DNA of 64,000 nt from Brachionus rotundiformis (Eukaryota; Rotifera; Eurotatoria; Ploima; Brachionidae): the NCBI GenBank assembly GCA_016802295.1, contig JAESIW010000199.1, forward strand, positions 86,095 through 150,094. Direction: 5' to 3'. Below are positions 1 to 13,499 of the stretch, piece by piece. The notes beneath the pieces are model-generated. The model saw nothing but the letters and a program-made list of their open reading frames with translations. It ran no database searches and was not told the DNA's origin. How positions within the stretch are numbered: the first letter of the stretch is position 1; each line of letters begins with the position of its first letter. The position numbers and the translations under genes are program-made.

Positions 1-1513
1 TATAAAAGCTAATGCAATTTAATTTTAGATCCACGCGAAAAATAAGATATTCTTAATTATTTTTGATAGGCAAAGCTGAATCATAAGCTAAGATTTATTC
101 TTATCTAATTTTTAAATCTTTAAAATTAGTTAAATACGTGTCAAATGTGCAAATTTTTTTAATTAGATCTTTAATTTTTAAAATAACTATTGATTTTGGA
201 AGTAAATTAGCACGATTTTAATTAAAAAGCAAGTGTTTATTTAGTTTATTAATAATCATAATAGCTAAATGAAAATTATTTTTAGATATTCAAGTTTAAA
301 ACTATTAACTACAACCAAAGGTTTTATCATATCTTAAACAGTTTCAATAACAGTTAGAATCTTTTGGGCTTATTTCTGTTAAGTCTTTTATATTTGGCAA
401 AATTTCGCCACCATTAATCCAAAAGTGCAATCAAGCTTAGTTATAAATTGTTTCCAACTTTGTTCAATCTTACTATTATCTAATAAAATTAAAGCCAAAC
501 AGATGCTGGATCGTATTTACTCGATCAAAAATGGAAATTTAATTAAGATTTTTATTAAAGTAAAAAGCCAAAATTAATCATTGATGCTCTGAAATAATAC
601 ATTTGTTTTAATTGATTTTTTATTATTTTATAAAAGAAGAAGCCAAATTAAAAATAATTATAGAAATTTTTTTTTGATAAATAACATTCAGAGTGCTGGA
701 ATGATTGATTTTAAAAAGTTTCATCAAAGATAATTCAAGAAAGATTGAGTCAAAATTAATTACCTAATATTGGAAAGAGTCTCTAATGCTGACAAGATGC
801 CAAACTAGAGAGTATAAAAATATTTTATTATTTTCAATCAGTATCAAATTATGCTTCAGTTTAACTTTAAAAAAAAAGAGACTGAAAGTGACATATTGTT
901 AAAAAAATTGCTTCTCACTATTTTATTTAAATCCCCACATTTAGATATTTAGATAATTTAAATTATGATAAACCCCTTTTTTTTTGATTAAGGAATTTTG
1001 TGCGGATTTTTGAAATTGAAGCCCGCATTTTTAATTTAGGAATTGCATCAAAAGTTGATTATAATGCTTCTATTTTATGCGGTTCCAAGTATCATTAATT
1101 CGCTTGCTTGAGGAATAAAATTAAAATTGCTCTTTATTGATATGATATTCAAGTCAAAAAGATATTTTATAATTTAATTAAAAATGGCACATTTAATTTA
1201 TCGAGATATAGACATACTTTGTCGAATCTCGCTTAAACTGAAGCTACTGTCAGGCTACAGATATTAGAGATTACCATTTCCAAAGCTAACTTTATGTATT
1301 AAAAAAATTTCCATTTACATATTCAATCATGTTAAGTAATCTTGGCTTTCATGACTGAGAAGTTTCTTTTTCATATCAAAATTATCTTCATGACTAAATT
1401 TAATTTTATTTTATAATAAAAAAATAAGAAATCATAAATGCACTAAATCATAAGTACTGTCCATTGATTAAGTTTCTAAAAGCAAATGTTTTTAATTACA
1501 ATTGTCCACGGCA
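1..1513. other. 5' flank without recognisable gene
   Basis: AT-rich sequence with no open frame that looks coding on either strand, no tRNA-like or repeat structure seen. It lies upstream of the first recognised exon of the phosphodiesterase and may hold its promoter or 5' UTR exons, but no specific element could be identified by eye. Confidence 0.5.
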
Positions 1514-4500
1514 ATGGCTATTAGATACTATAGGTCCAAAACGGGCCGCATGCTGGCCTCGTTGCCCAACGGAGACATGATTGATGGTGATCTCTCCTCG
1601 AACGCTGCTTCAATTAAGTTCCTAATTTTTAAATAACTTTTTTTTTAAGTGTCCAACAACAAATGCAAAATGGTAACTGACGATTCCACATCGTCCTTTT
1701 CCTCTCTGAACCAGTATGGTGGAAATTCAAGTAAGTAATCACTTTAATCTATTCATTTTGTAATTAAATCTATCTCTGGAAGATTGGCTTTTCAAGATTT
1801 TGTGAAAAGATTAAACTAATCAAATTAATAATCTTTTAATTTTTCGTGCAAAAATTAATTTTTTTTGTATTATTTGATTTTTTGCCAAAAATAGAGAAAA
1901 TAAATATTTATATTTATAAAAAAAGATATTTAATTAATAATTAACTTTTTTAAAAAATAAAATAGAAGATAACGATTCAAGAAAAGATAGTCTGTATGGC
2001 TAATTAGTTACAAATTAAAGTTGATGAATTATTTAAACTTATTAAAAAAATTTCTCTTCTTATATCCCAAGGTACATTATAAACCAAATTAATTATTTTT
2101 CAAAAATTAGGATCTAACAACACAGCTTGTTTTATAAACTAAATAACTAATATCTTTTTATTTTTTAATTAATAGCTTTTAGTGTAGTTCCTCGAGCAAT
2201 TTTAGATTTTAATTTTTTAATTTGATTGTTAAATTTTTTTTTTAAATCATTTGTCATCAAAAATGAATATAATTAATTAATATTATGAATAGCTACAATC
2301 TTTTTGCTTTAAAGTCTTTTGACATTTGGTGGTACTCGAGTAAAAAATATATTCAATAACTCTTTAAATAAATTGAGTAAAATTGATAGTTATTTGGTCT
2401 AGTTATGATTATGGCAATTGATTCATGTAATAAATTCAGACTTTGTATTTATTCAAAGACAACTCAAAATATAATCATTTATTATATAATTATAATTGTT
2501 TTGTCTCAAATTTGTACTCAATAATGATTCGAGTAGTTTTTCAAAAACTTTGGTAAAGTCGCGCCGCAGATTTGACTACTAATTGCATTGAGACACTCAA
2601 GTTCTTTAAGACTTGAGCAATTGTTTAATGTTTATGTAAACATGGTCACAAAAGCATACATATTCATGGTTACCAAGCATCCATACTTTGTTTTAGCTTC
2701 ATACACCAATAAAAAAAAAAAACATTTATAGGTACTGCTACTCAATGTTTTAAATAAACATACTAATGGCAACATGAAGTGAGAACAAAATCCGATTTTT
2801 AATTTAAAATGCGTAGATTTTACCTAAATGTAATAAAGTTATGTTTAATTTATTTTTCCAGTGAACAAAACATTTTTTTTTCCAATTTAAAGCCTTCATT
2901 ATATTAAATTTTTGTTTGAATAAAAGATAGATAAATATTTATTTGTTATGTTAGTTTGAGTCAATAGTCACATTTTAAATGATAAATGTTAAAAAAATCA
3001 GGATTCAATTTATAGGTAAATCTTTTGGAATCTGTAGGCAACTATTCTACTAGTTTTGGCTTTTGTCCAGTTTGGAAAATCTATTTAATCATGGTAAATT
3101 AAGGTTCATCCAGAGTCAGAGAGAAGCTAGATGAAAACAACCAGCTTAACTCGCACAACTACTCGGATTTATCTAACTTTGAAGCCTTACCACTGGTAGA
3201 CCACATTGATTCAGTTAAATGTAGCATAACAAGGTTTTTTATTAATGACAAAATTAAGACTTTTTTGAAAAATTATCAATTTTAGATTAGCCAAGATAAA
3301 AGAAGCACTCGGCGAATCAAACCAGGATTTTTTCTCGCTGGTCAGCAAAAAAGACTTGAGAAAAAATGTGGAATATTTCCTCCAAGTCTTGGAAAATGTC
3401 CTTCTTGATGAGAGAAAGCAAGTTTCATTGTATATTTTAATTTGTTATAGGAAAAAACTATTTGCCTAATTGCATAATGTAAAATTAAGTTAAGCTTTAT
3501 ATCCTAATTGTTGATGATTTGCTGCTTATGGCTTAGATATCTAGTTTAATATTAAATAAATTTTAATTTAAAGGCGCTTGATGAGCGAGGACGACGTGTT
3601 GTCCGAAGTTGAGCCCGATGCGGTGCCCAACGAAGTAAGAAATTGGCTTTCCATGACGTTCACTCGCTCTGTGTCCAATATGAAAAAAAAAGCCGAGGAA
3701 AAGCCCAAATTCAAGAGTGTTGCTCAAGCCATTCGTGCCGGAATCATGGTCGACAGGTATCCATTTGACTAAATTGGCATATTTTTGAAGTAAAACAACT
3801 TTGGGCTAAAACATTTTTAGATTTTGTAAACGCTGGAATCTAGACACCAAAATAAAGGTTATAATATATTAATTCCTAAGCATGCATTGTGTCTCACTAT
3901 CAGACTTGGTAAATTGGCATGAAAGTCTCTTGACTTGTGAAAAAAAATTTTTTATTTTCTTATTCTCAAAGCTTCATTTAATCAGTATTCTTCATTAATT
4001 GCTAATAGAAAAAAAATAGTTCTTAAATAAATTATTTAATAAAGCGAAATAATTAGTTAAAAATGAGAATTTTTATCATAGTGCTTAGGACTTGAGGGAA
4101 AAATATATATACTTTATTTTAAACTTATCTATTTGAATAGATTAATTAGGCTTAAAATAAAATTTAAATGTTTCAATTAATTAATCAATCGTAAACAAAT
4201 CACACATGATAGTCTTAGACTAGATGATGATAAAATCATAATTTTATTTTCTATTTTAATTTTTTCTTAAATTTTAAAATAGAAGTAGATTTAAATTGTA
4301 TTTAAGAAAAGTATTTTTTTTACAAGTTTATAAAATCTTGTACTAATTAGATAGATTATCTATCTTTTGTTTGAGTAACAGCGTTTCAAAATTTAAGCAT
4401 GTCCCGACTGGTTGTATCTACTTTCAAAAATATCATTATAATGCTTGGTTATTAATTATTTGTACAGAATGCTTAGACGAATGTCAAGTTCCTTAGAGTC

Positions 4501-5954
4501 GAATGTTCCGACACAGGTTTCTAAAGTTTTAAAGGTAAAATTTTGTTTCCTAATATATGTTGAAATGAGTTTGTTTAAATTTTTATCTAATAAAATTAAT
4601 CAAAATTATCTTTTTATTAAACTGAAAATTTGTTCTAGACTCTGAACGACTGGAACTTTGAAGTGTTTGCCATGAACGAGTGCTCAGAAGGACAGGCTTT
4701 GAGATATCTTGGCTTTGAGTTGATGCAAAAATTCAACATTTTGTCCAAATTTAAGATTCAAAATTTGGTAATGCAAAACTTTTTGGAAGCTGTCGAAGCC
4801 GGCTACTCCAAATACAACAATCCTTATCACAATTTGATTCATGCAACCGATGTTTTGCAAACCACTTACCATATCTTGAACAATGCTGGTCTAATGGTAA
4901 ATTAATGAAATAGAGATGGCTTGTTTTTTTGATTAATTTTGTTTTTAAAGAGTTGGTTATCAAGTATAGAAATTTTTGCCACATTCGTATCGGCAATAAT
5001 CCACGATTACGAACATACTGGTACAACTAACAATTTTCATATGCAAACAAGATCCGATATAGCTTTGGTTTACAATGACCGAGCTATACTCGAAAACTAC
5101 CATATTAGTGCCACTTTTAGGCTTATGCTCAACGATTCTTACAATATTATCCAGGAACTCACCAGAGAAGAATACAAGTAGATTTACAATTAAAGTTTTT
5201 ATTTGATTTAGAAATAAAATTAATTGATTAAAGAGAATTCCGGCATTTGGTAATCGAAATGGTACTAGCCACTGACATGTCTTTTCATTTTACTCAATTG
5301 AAAACAATTAAAAACATGATTAGTTTAAATGAGACAATAGATAAGCCTAAAGCACTCTCGCTGGTGCTTCATTGTGCTGATATAAGTCATCCGAGCAAAA
5401 ATTGGCCTCTGCACGAAAAATGGACCAATCTCTTGGTCGAGGAGTTTTTCAACCAAGGCGATAAAGAAAAAGAATTGGGCTTGCCTTTTTCGCCATTATG
5501 TGACCGAAATAATACACCTATTGCACAATCACAAATTGGTTTTATTAATTTTATTGTTGAGCCATCACTAAATGTCATGGGAGACATGATTGATAAAATA
5601 TTTGACCAAATATTGTCCGAGGAACAATCCAGAACATCTAAATCAGATATAAATGATTCGAGTTCTACATCGGAATCAATGTATTAGATATTTATATAAA
5701 ATTTTTTATTCAAAAATTAATTGTATATTTTTTTCAGAAAAAAGAAGCCTATTGAAAGGCCATGGGCTCAGCACTTGACCGAAAATAAAGCAAAATGGCA
5801 ACTTTTGGCCGGTATGATAAAACAAGCTTGTATTTATGTATTTTTTTAAATAATTATTTTTAAACAAGAAGAGGAAAAAAAGAAGAAAGAGGAAGAGATT
5901 AAAGAGAACAGTGATGAATCTAGAAATGAAGATAAAAAGGACGGTGATAATTAA
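1514..5954 (+). CDS. PDE1: PDE1-type calcium/calmodulin-dependent cyclic nucleotide phosphodiesterase
   Basis: Hydrolyses cAMP/cGMP in the cytosol; family members are activated by Ca2+/calmodulin. Eleven exons: 1514-1586, 1650-1730, 3104-3233, 3286-3417, 3574-3756, 4468-4534, 4639-4896, 4951-5177, 5234-5680, 5738-5811, 5869-5954, giving 585 codons, close to vertebrate PDE1. Exon 5 carries the calmodulin-binding/autoinhibitory region (VRNWLSMTFTRSVSNMKKK, then EEKPKFKSV). The catalytic domain has the PDE metal-binding histidines in HNLIH, the HD motif in IIHDYEHTGTTNNFH, and the later Asp in HCADISHP, followed by GLPFSPLCDR and QSQIGFI typical of PDE1. Exon 4 ends at a GC donor (GCAAGT). The first two exons are less certain because they have no recognised similarity; the donor at 1587 was chosen because the alternative at 1618 leads to a stop. 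The C-terminus is Lys/Glu-rich. AATAAA follows near 6092. Confidence 0.92.
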
Positions 5955-6386
5955 AAGAGAATGAAATTCAAATTTTTATTTATTTTATTGTGGTAAATCC
6001 CAAACTTTTATTATTCAAAAATTCCCTTATTTAATTATTTTTTCAAAATTGATTTTAAACTTTTTTAAAGTTAAATTTTTGTATAATTTCACAATAAAAA
6101 TAGTTCCAATTAATTTTTTAGTTTTATAAACATTATTGTTCGGTTGAGGAAATAAATTAGGCATTTATTTGCTCTCAATGATGTCTCAAGTCAATTAGAA
6201 GAAAAAAAATTAGCATAAAAATATTAACAAAATAATTGTCTTTAATAATCAGTCTTTTGAAAATAACATAAACAATATTTCATCACTTTAAGTAATTTAG
6301 ACAACATTTAATGTTAAAAAATATAATTTTATAAATTTATATTCAAACTTTCTGTTATTTGCTTAATTAAAGATATTAAAATCTTT

Positions 6387-9300
6387 TCATTTAATTTTTT
6401 TGGTTTCTTTTTTCATAAAAATACCAATAATGTCCATTAAAAAAATCAAGACTATGCCAATAGTAATTATAACCCCGGTAATAATAATACTTGTTCGAAT
6501 AATTGTGTTCATTGTTTCCAAAACTGGTTCAAGTTTTCCACAAGAATCACCTAAGTAGTATTTAAAACATTTGCATTTGGGCTGTCTATTCACATCCTTT
6601 TGGCAATAGCCATTTCCAGAACAAGTTGTATTCTTGCACACGTCTATTTCATTTTCACAATGGGAGCCATAATATCCCTCACTGCATTCACATTTAAATT
6701 TTGTTTTTTCGTTTTTTTGGAACATACATGTACCATTATTGAGACACTGTATTTTAAGTTCACATGGGTTCATTGTCTTTTCACAAGAAGAACCATAATA
6801 ACCATCTTTGCATTTACATTTGTATTCATTGTTTTCTAGTACACAACTACCTTTATTAGAACAATTTACCAAACAACCAGTCATATCATTTGTAAGTGTA
6901 TTCAATACTTGGATCAACTGGACTGGATCACTATCATACAAAGTATTTTTGTTTACGTTAACACTACTAAGCTCATTTGTTGTTTGTGAAAATGATGTTT
7001 GGACTTCTTGATTAAATATTGTTGATAAAAAATTAGTTGAAGTTTGAATTTTGTCAAAAGATAAATTGTCAGAAATTGAATTGACCAATGCTTTAGTTGA
7101 TTCAGGAACCGATGATGATTTTGTAGTTGTTTCAGCTGTTTGGTTTTTTGTTGAATGATCCACGGTAGGTTTAAGTGTCGTTATATCAATCAATTCTTGA
7201 ACAAAAATAGATAATAAATAATATTTATTTGATTATTCTTCTTTAATTGAAATAAACAAATAAAATTCATTAATTTATTTGAATTTTAAAAATTTTTTCT
7301 TTCACTGAATATACCAATAAAAACATTACTTGATGTTTCTGGTTGTGTTGACAAGTCAGGAATGGTAACTTTGGTAGTTAGACGCTCAGTAGTTAAATCG
7401 TATTTTGCAGTTGTTTCAGCTGTTTGGCTTTTTGTTGAATGATCCACGGTAGGTTTAAGTGTCGTGATATCAATAAATTCTTTCAAAAAAAAATAGATAG
7501 TTAGTTTAAAAACTTATTTTTCTTTTATTTTTTCAAAAGTTAAAATAAGATTTCAATTAAGAGTCGTAATTAAAACTTTAATTTTCCTTAATTGAGCTAA
7601 ACAAATTAATAAATGTTTATTAAAATTAATTTTTTCAATCTATATTCCAGTAAATTCCTTACTTGACTTTTCTGATTGTGTTGAAGAATCATGAATTGTA
7701 ATTATGGTAGATAGGTACTCAGTGGTTGATTGGAATTTTGCAGTTGTTTCAGCTATTTTTACAATTAAATCACAATAACATATTTTTTTCCTTTTAGAAT
7801 TAATATTAAATATGCTATTTAATTATTAATTAATATACCATAAATCAAATTTAAAGTGCGTATAGTTGTTAATGTAGCAAAAATTACAGCAAGTTTCATT
7901 TGAGACAATGGCATCTGTCAGAACATGATGTGAGCCTGGAATTGTATCAATTTGCATCGATTTATCACAATAGTTCGAATAAATACTTTTGTTGAATTCT
8001 TAAATTAATTTAAAGACAATTAAAAGTTTATTATTTTATAACAAAAAAGTAACCATTTATTTCGTAAATTGCATAATTTTTATCGATGCCAGAAACATGT
8101 GCATCGTTTTTGTTATAATTATGGCAATTCTGTTCAGAAACTTTGGTTAAATTAGTTGTATTTTCAAGACATATGTATTTTTCTCCCGATGCTATTATAA
8201 ATGAATTAAAATGTAAGCATAACTTGGAACAATTTTTAATTGTTGAATTGGACAAAATCAAATATCTATGTTGAGGTTCAGCTGGTTTAAAGCATCCAAG
8301 ATATTTAAAATACAAATTTATATCAAAATGTGTTTTATTTACTGAAAATAAATACTTTAATTATAATTAAGTTTTAATTTGGTTCAATTATACTTTCAGT
8401 TTTATAAATGCTTCTTAGATAATAATTAGATCCACCACACTCAAATTTTTTATTGTCAAAAAAGCAAGTATAATCGCATTTAGATTGACTATAGTCAAGT
8501 CCAATAACATTATATTTTTCTGAACAAAAATATTTCCTAATGAAAAATTCCAAATTACTTTAATTAATAAAATACAATTTAGTTTTCTAATTACCAATTA
8601 TTATATACAATTGTTTTATTAATTTTTTTATTTGTGCAATCCTCAATCGGAAAATAACTTTGGTGATAATTAAAGTGTCTTTCATAAATAGTGGTGCATT
8701 CAATTTTTAGCATATAAGCTAATGAGTCTGAAAGTTAATTTATTAACTTATATAGAAACAAAAGAAACAAAAAAAGACAAATCTAACTTTCGTCACTATT
8801 ATACACTGTAACCGGAAATAATTTATCTCCACCACACGATTCATTTTTGTTCCCACTGCAAGAAACATTGCAGTCTGCGCCATTGGCCAAATTGTAGCTT
8901 CCAAAAATATTTGAACAAGAACATTCGTATCTGTTTAAAAGATAAATTTTTTGTTGCCAAAATAATTCTATTTATCGTAATACCCGAGATAAGTTGCCGA
9001 ATATTTGAATCCGTATAAGCTACACACTTCTGAGCATTTGCTGTTATTCATTTTATTTTGGTCAATGAATCTTATTTGGCTAAAATCTAAAGGCCCTCTG
9101 TCGAAAAAACATCCAATGTAACCATATACTTCTATTTTAATTTTATGATATAAAATAAAATAAAAATACAAATAAAAACTTGCCTTTATAAATTAATTCT
9201 GTCCGATTGAAATTTGGCAAAACTTGTTTTTAAGGTAAAATATTGTTTAATTCAGAACAGATAAATATTACCATTTATTTTGGACATCACACTCAAAGGT

Positions 9301-12300
9301 GTACCAATAATCCAAGCTCTTATTAGAAAATTACCAGTTCTGTTGAACGTTTTGCTAATATTAACAAAAGTTTCGGCTTTAAAAGAAACATTTTGAGAAA
9401 ATCTGTCTCCAAAGTCAACCAAAACAATAAAATCAGTCTTTGGTCCATTAAAGTTAATGGAAAACAAACATGAATTATTTTCATATTGTAATACTTTTAC
9501 AGGACAATCAATTCTAATTTCTAATACTATTTATTTTATTTTAAAAAGTTTTTATTGAAAATAAATTTTAATTAGATCAAATACTTGTTATTTCGTAACT
9601 TGATTCTGAATTTAATCCACCACAAAATTGTGACCTGTTGCCATTACAAGGTATGGAACAATAAATTTCGTCACTTTTCTCATCAATAGTATGATTAGAA
9701 CAGAAGCAATTGGTCCTTTTATTGAACAATTTAATTATATTAAATTTTCATTGTTTTTTATGAATTAAATTATTTATAATAAAGATAAAAAAAAATTAAT
9801 TTTTTTACTGCTTTGTTGATGCGTATTTAAAATTTTGATAAAAACAGTATTGAATGCAAAGATCATTGTTTAAAAATCCCAATTCCAGAGAGTTGTTACC
9901 ATCAGTTATTGATTTAAAGCATCCTTTGTAGCTTCCGTAAATTATTTGGTCAGTATTTTCAAAATCTAAAATGTCAGATTTATTTGCTAATTATTAGAAA
10001 AAAATTTAATTACATTGATGTAGTTTAATTTTGCCATCACAAGAACAAAATCTGTCTGAAAACCTTGGACACATGCATAAACATTGGTTCAAAGGCGCAA
10101 TATCAATAGATGGCGCACTTGGAAAACAGTTACAAAATCCACTTTTAATAATTATCAGTTATATTTTAACAATAGATATTTGTTTATACTTTAGCTGTAT
10201 AGTGTTAACAGTTGAATAGTGATAGCCCCTCAATGAGCAAAATTCACTACAAATTTTGTTGTTTAATTTAGTTCTTTTTAAATTTATTTCAGATTTGATA
10301 AAACTATTAAAACATTGTGTAAAAAGGCTTTTTTCTATTTTTTCACTTTTAATATCTTATCATAAATAACAAGAAAATTTACCGTATATTTCTATAGGGT
10401 CGACAGTTGATTCATTTGAAGAATTCAAAGGCTCAAATACTTAAATAAACGACCAAGTTAAATTTTTATCAACAAAAAAAAATCTTTTACCAAAAATATT
10501 TTTATTGACCGAAAGAGATGAATTATCTGAGCCAATATAAAGTTTATAATAATCTGAATAGAAGTATGTTTTGGTGAAATTGATGGTCGAATTGGAAGCT
10601 AAAACAAGAGTCCTATTCTCGTCACCAAAATTTAAATCAAATTCAATGGTCATGTTCGATATAAGGCTTATTGAACAACTAAATTCCTGGTCTACTTTGG
10701 GAAAATTTTCACAAATTAAATCCAATTTTGAAGCTTGATTGATTAACTATTATATATTTATTTAAATTTAATTTATTTCTTACCTGATATACTATAAACA
10801 CTAGCAGCAATAAAACTTCCACATATTTGGCTCGAATTGCCAGAACATGACAAGTCACACATATTTTCGCTCATTTTGCCAATATTTTCTATTGAATTCA
10901 AACAAGAGCAATAATTTCTTGATTAAATAATTATATTTTTAAAATTGAAATTAATAAAAAATAAATATTATTTTAATACTTTTTATAAGTTGAAAAATAG
11001 TTATAATTTTTGCAAATGTTCAGACACAAATGGTTTGTATTCCAAGTATAATGCATTCCATTTAGATTATCTGAACTAAAACAGCCGAGATAAGTACCAG
11101 TATGGAAAGCATCATCATTTATGTCTTTAAATGATAGTTTAAATGACAATTATTTAAGGAAATAAAAGAATTTAGTTACTCGTTATACTATAAACCAAGT
11201 AATTGTATAAACAACCACAATTTTCATCAATTTTTCCTCGACAAGGACATTCACAATCTGTATCAGCTTTTCTACCACTCATTCCATATGTGTCAGAACA
11301 GAAGCATTCAGCTCTTTCAAAAAAATTTATAATGATAATCAAATTTTAGCCATTTAACTGGTTACCTCTTTTTTAAAATGGCATATCTAAAGTTAGTTGT
11401 CATGCATTTATTGAAGCAAAGCTCTGGAGACATGCTTGTCTCTTCAAAGTAAATTAAATCTGTATTTTCACTTGTAAAATATCCCGAATCCAAAAAGCAT
11501 CCAAGATACAATGGTTTTTGCTTTATGATCAATTCCTCTTGAAAATATGTTTTATTAAAACTATCTATTTAATAAATTATCTGCTTAATTACCCTTGACT
11601 AATGATTGGTTGTTATTTATAGTTTTATCATAGACTTTATTGAATATATTTTATTTTTTAAGTTTAAAAAATTGTCAAAAATTACCAAAAATTTCTGTTT
11701 GAACATTCAGTAAGTGATTTTTTACCTCAACACTGAGAAGATAGTGACCAGGTAAGTAATACGTTGACGTAAAAAAATACGGAAATTCACGAGCATGAAA
11801 TTCTTCATACTGGCTTTTATTATCATTTCCTAAATTGACTTTTAAAGTGTAATTCAATTTGTTCTGGATAACTACAGAACAAGTAAAGTTCTCTCTGGTA
11901 AAAACACTTTTCGGACATGATATATTCATTTGGTTATCTTTTTTGGCAGAATTTTTTTAAGTGAATAAATTAATTAAAAAAATTTTCTTAACTCAATAAA
12001 AATTTAAACATTATTATTATTTTTATCAATTCTAAAATTGGCATTTCAAATGAGTAAATTAAGAAAAAATCTTACAATAGGCCTTTAAAAAATAAACATT
12101 TGTTCTCCGGCACATTGAATCATTGCAATTAGTACAGTTGGATTCATCTATCTTTACCAAATTAGAGTATTTTGCGTCACAGTTACAAATTTTACTTGTT
12201 GTAAAAAATTAAAAAATTATTTTTTTATTTATATTTTTTATTTCTAAAATTTTACTCAAGATTCAATACAGCATTTGATTTTTGTCGCTTTAGACAAGCA

Positions 12301-13068
12301 TTTAAACAGCTTTTGTTGGAACTTGATGCATAACCATCCTCATAATTTGTATCAATATTATAACATCCCAAAACTTTACCAATTGTTTCTTTGCTTGTTA
12401 TTCGTTCTTTTAACAAAATTAAAATATTTATTTTACTTTGTTATCTAATTACCTTTAACATTAACTACTCGATTGTATGAATTTTTTCCACAAAATATTG
12501 GAAAATAATCACAATAAGCTTTGTTGGTCAAGCTTTTTTTTTTCCATTTTCCATACTGGTTATCACAAAAACATCTATGGTGTGTATTATTCCTAAATTT
12601 AAATCAATTTTAGATTAAAAAACGATCACAAAGCAATGGTACATGTATCTAATTGCAGCATATTGAAAATTCATATTCTCACATGTGGTCAAGCAAGCAT
12701 CCAAATTGACCAAATCAATTGAAAATCCATTTAAATCATCATTAAATGGGTCTAAATAATATCCAACATCTTCAAGATTGTCATTAAATTTGAATAAATC
12801 AGTAATGACTGGTTCTGTAATTGTATTTTCGGAATAGGTGTAAGACAAATTTGACGTCTCATTAAAATTATAATCTAATTCTGATGTATCTTTAAATTTT
12901 TTAAAAATTATTTAAAAAATAAGCCAAAATGAGCTGTATAATTAAGTGGATATGTTTTAACTTATTCGAATACAGCTCATGTGAAATATAAACGCAAAAA
13001 TACAAACTTTGGTAACATAAAATATGTTCGATTGATAATAAAATGACCAAAATTAGCTTGACTTTCAT
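6387..13068 (-). CDS. WSC/PKD/EGF transmembrane protein, paralogue A
   Basis: Multi-exon gene; start chosen at 13068 because it opens a hydrophobic signal peptide (MKVKLILVILLS...) spliced at 13007. Domains in order (approximate bases): WSC1 12889-12453, WSC2 12410-12075, PKD-like1 11930-11690, WSC3 11540-11180, WSC4 11130-10785, PKD2 10735-10490, WSC5 10440-10015, WSC6 9970-9585, PKD3 9525-9272, WSC7 9140-8790, WSC8 8730-8395, WSC9 8340-8035, half of a WSC10 7995-7840, a Thr/Ser-rich linker made of repeated exons, three EGF-like domains 6895-6530, one transmembrane helix about 6510-6420, tail ending ETKKIK. WSC domains show the YxGCF start and CxC...CGG cores; PKD3 shows FGD and FNRTGNF. WSC and EGF domains are extracellular cysteine-rich folds and WSC can bind carbohydrate, so a cell-surface adhesin or receptor is inferred. 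Closest to paralogue D. Function unknown. Confidence 0.8.
7100..7752 (-). repeat. Triplicated Thr/Ser-rich linker exons in paralogue A
   Basis: Three neighbouring coding segments (7663-7752; 7330-7479; from 7195 down) encode related mucin-like peptide. Copies 2 and 3 share DITTLKPTVDHSTK followed by QTAETT; copies 1 and 2 share AETTAK, then TTE, then ending STQ-E-SS. The two upstream exons are 90 and 150 bp, both multiples of three, so they can be gained or skipped without frame change. The other three paralogues have shorter or no such linker. It probably forms an O-glycosylated stalk between the WSC region and the EGF domains. Confidence 0.75.
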
Positions 13069-13499
13069 TATCTATTTTTTAAAATTTAATTTTGAAATTA
13101 TTGATTATTTTTTTTACTTGAAAATCAGCGATTTATTCTAAATTTACTTGTGAAAGATTTTCAAATTAAAGATTTTTTTTAATTATTTTTTCCGATTAAA
13201 AATTGGCAAAATTTTTGGTTTTTAATATTTAAAATTAAATATGTAATGATTAAAAAAATTATAATTACGTCTAAATAAAAAATGAAAATTCAATTATATC
13301 TTTTAAAAAAAAGGAAACAATCTTTGAAGATTTTAATTTAAATACTTTTTCAATTGGATCAATAATAATATTTGCCAGATAATTTAATACCAAAAATAAA
13401 AACTTTAATAAATAAAATAATTCTAAAACATTTTTTATTTAATTTATTAAAAAAATTCAAAAGAAAAAGTAATCCTTTAAAACTGAATATAATTTTTGT
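13069..13499. other. Intergenic spacer between paralogues B and A
   Basis: About 430 bp of very AT-rich sequence between the stop of paralogue B and the start of paralogue A, both on the minus strand. It should hold the B polyadenylation site and the A promoter. No further structure seen. Confidence 0.6.

Noticed and set aside
1618..1649. 32-nt intron at the end of PDE1 exon 1
   Set aside because: Leads to an in-frame TGA in exon 2; the donor at 1587 gives an open frame and a normal 63-nt intron.
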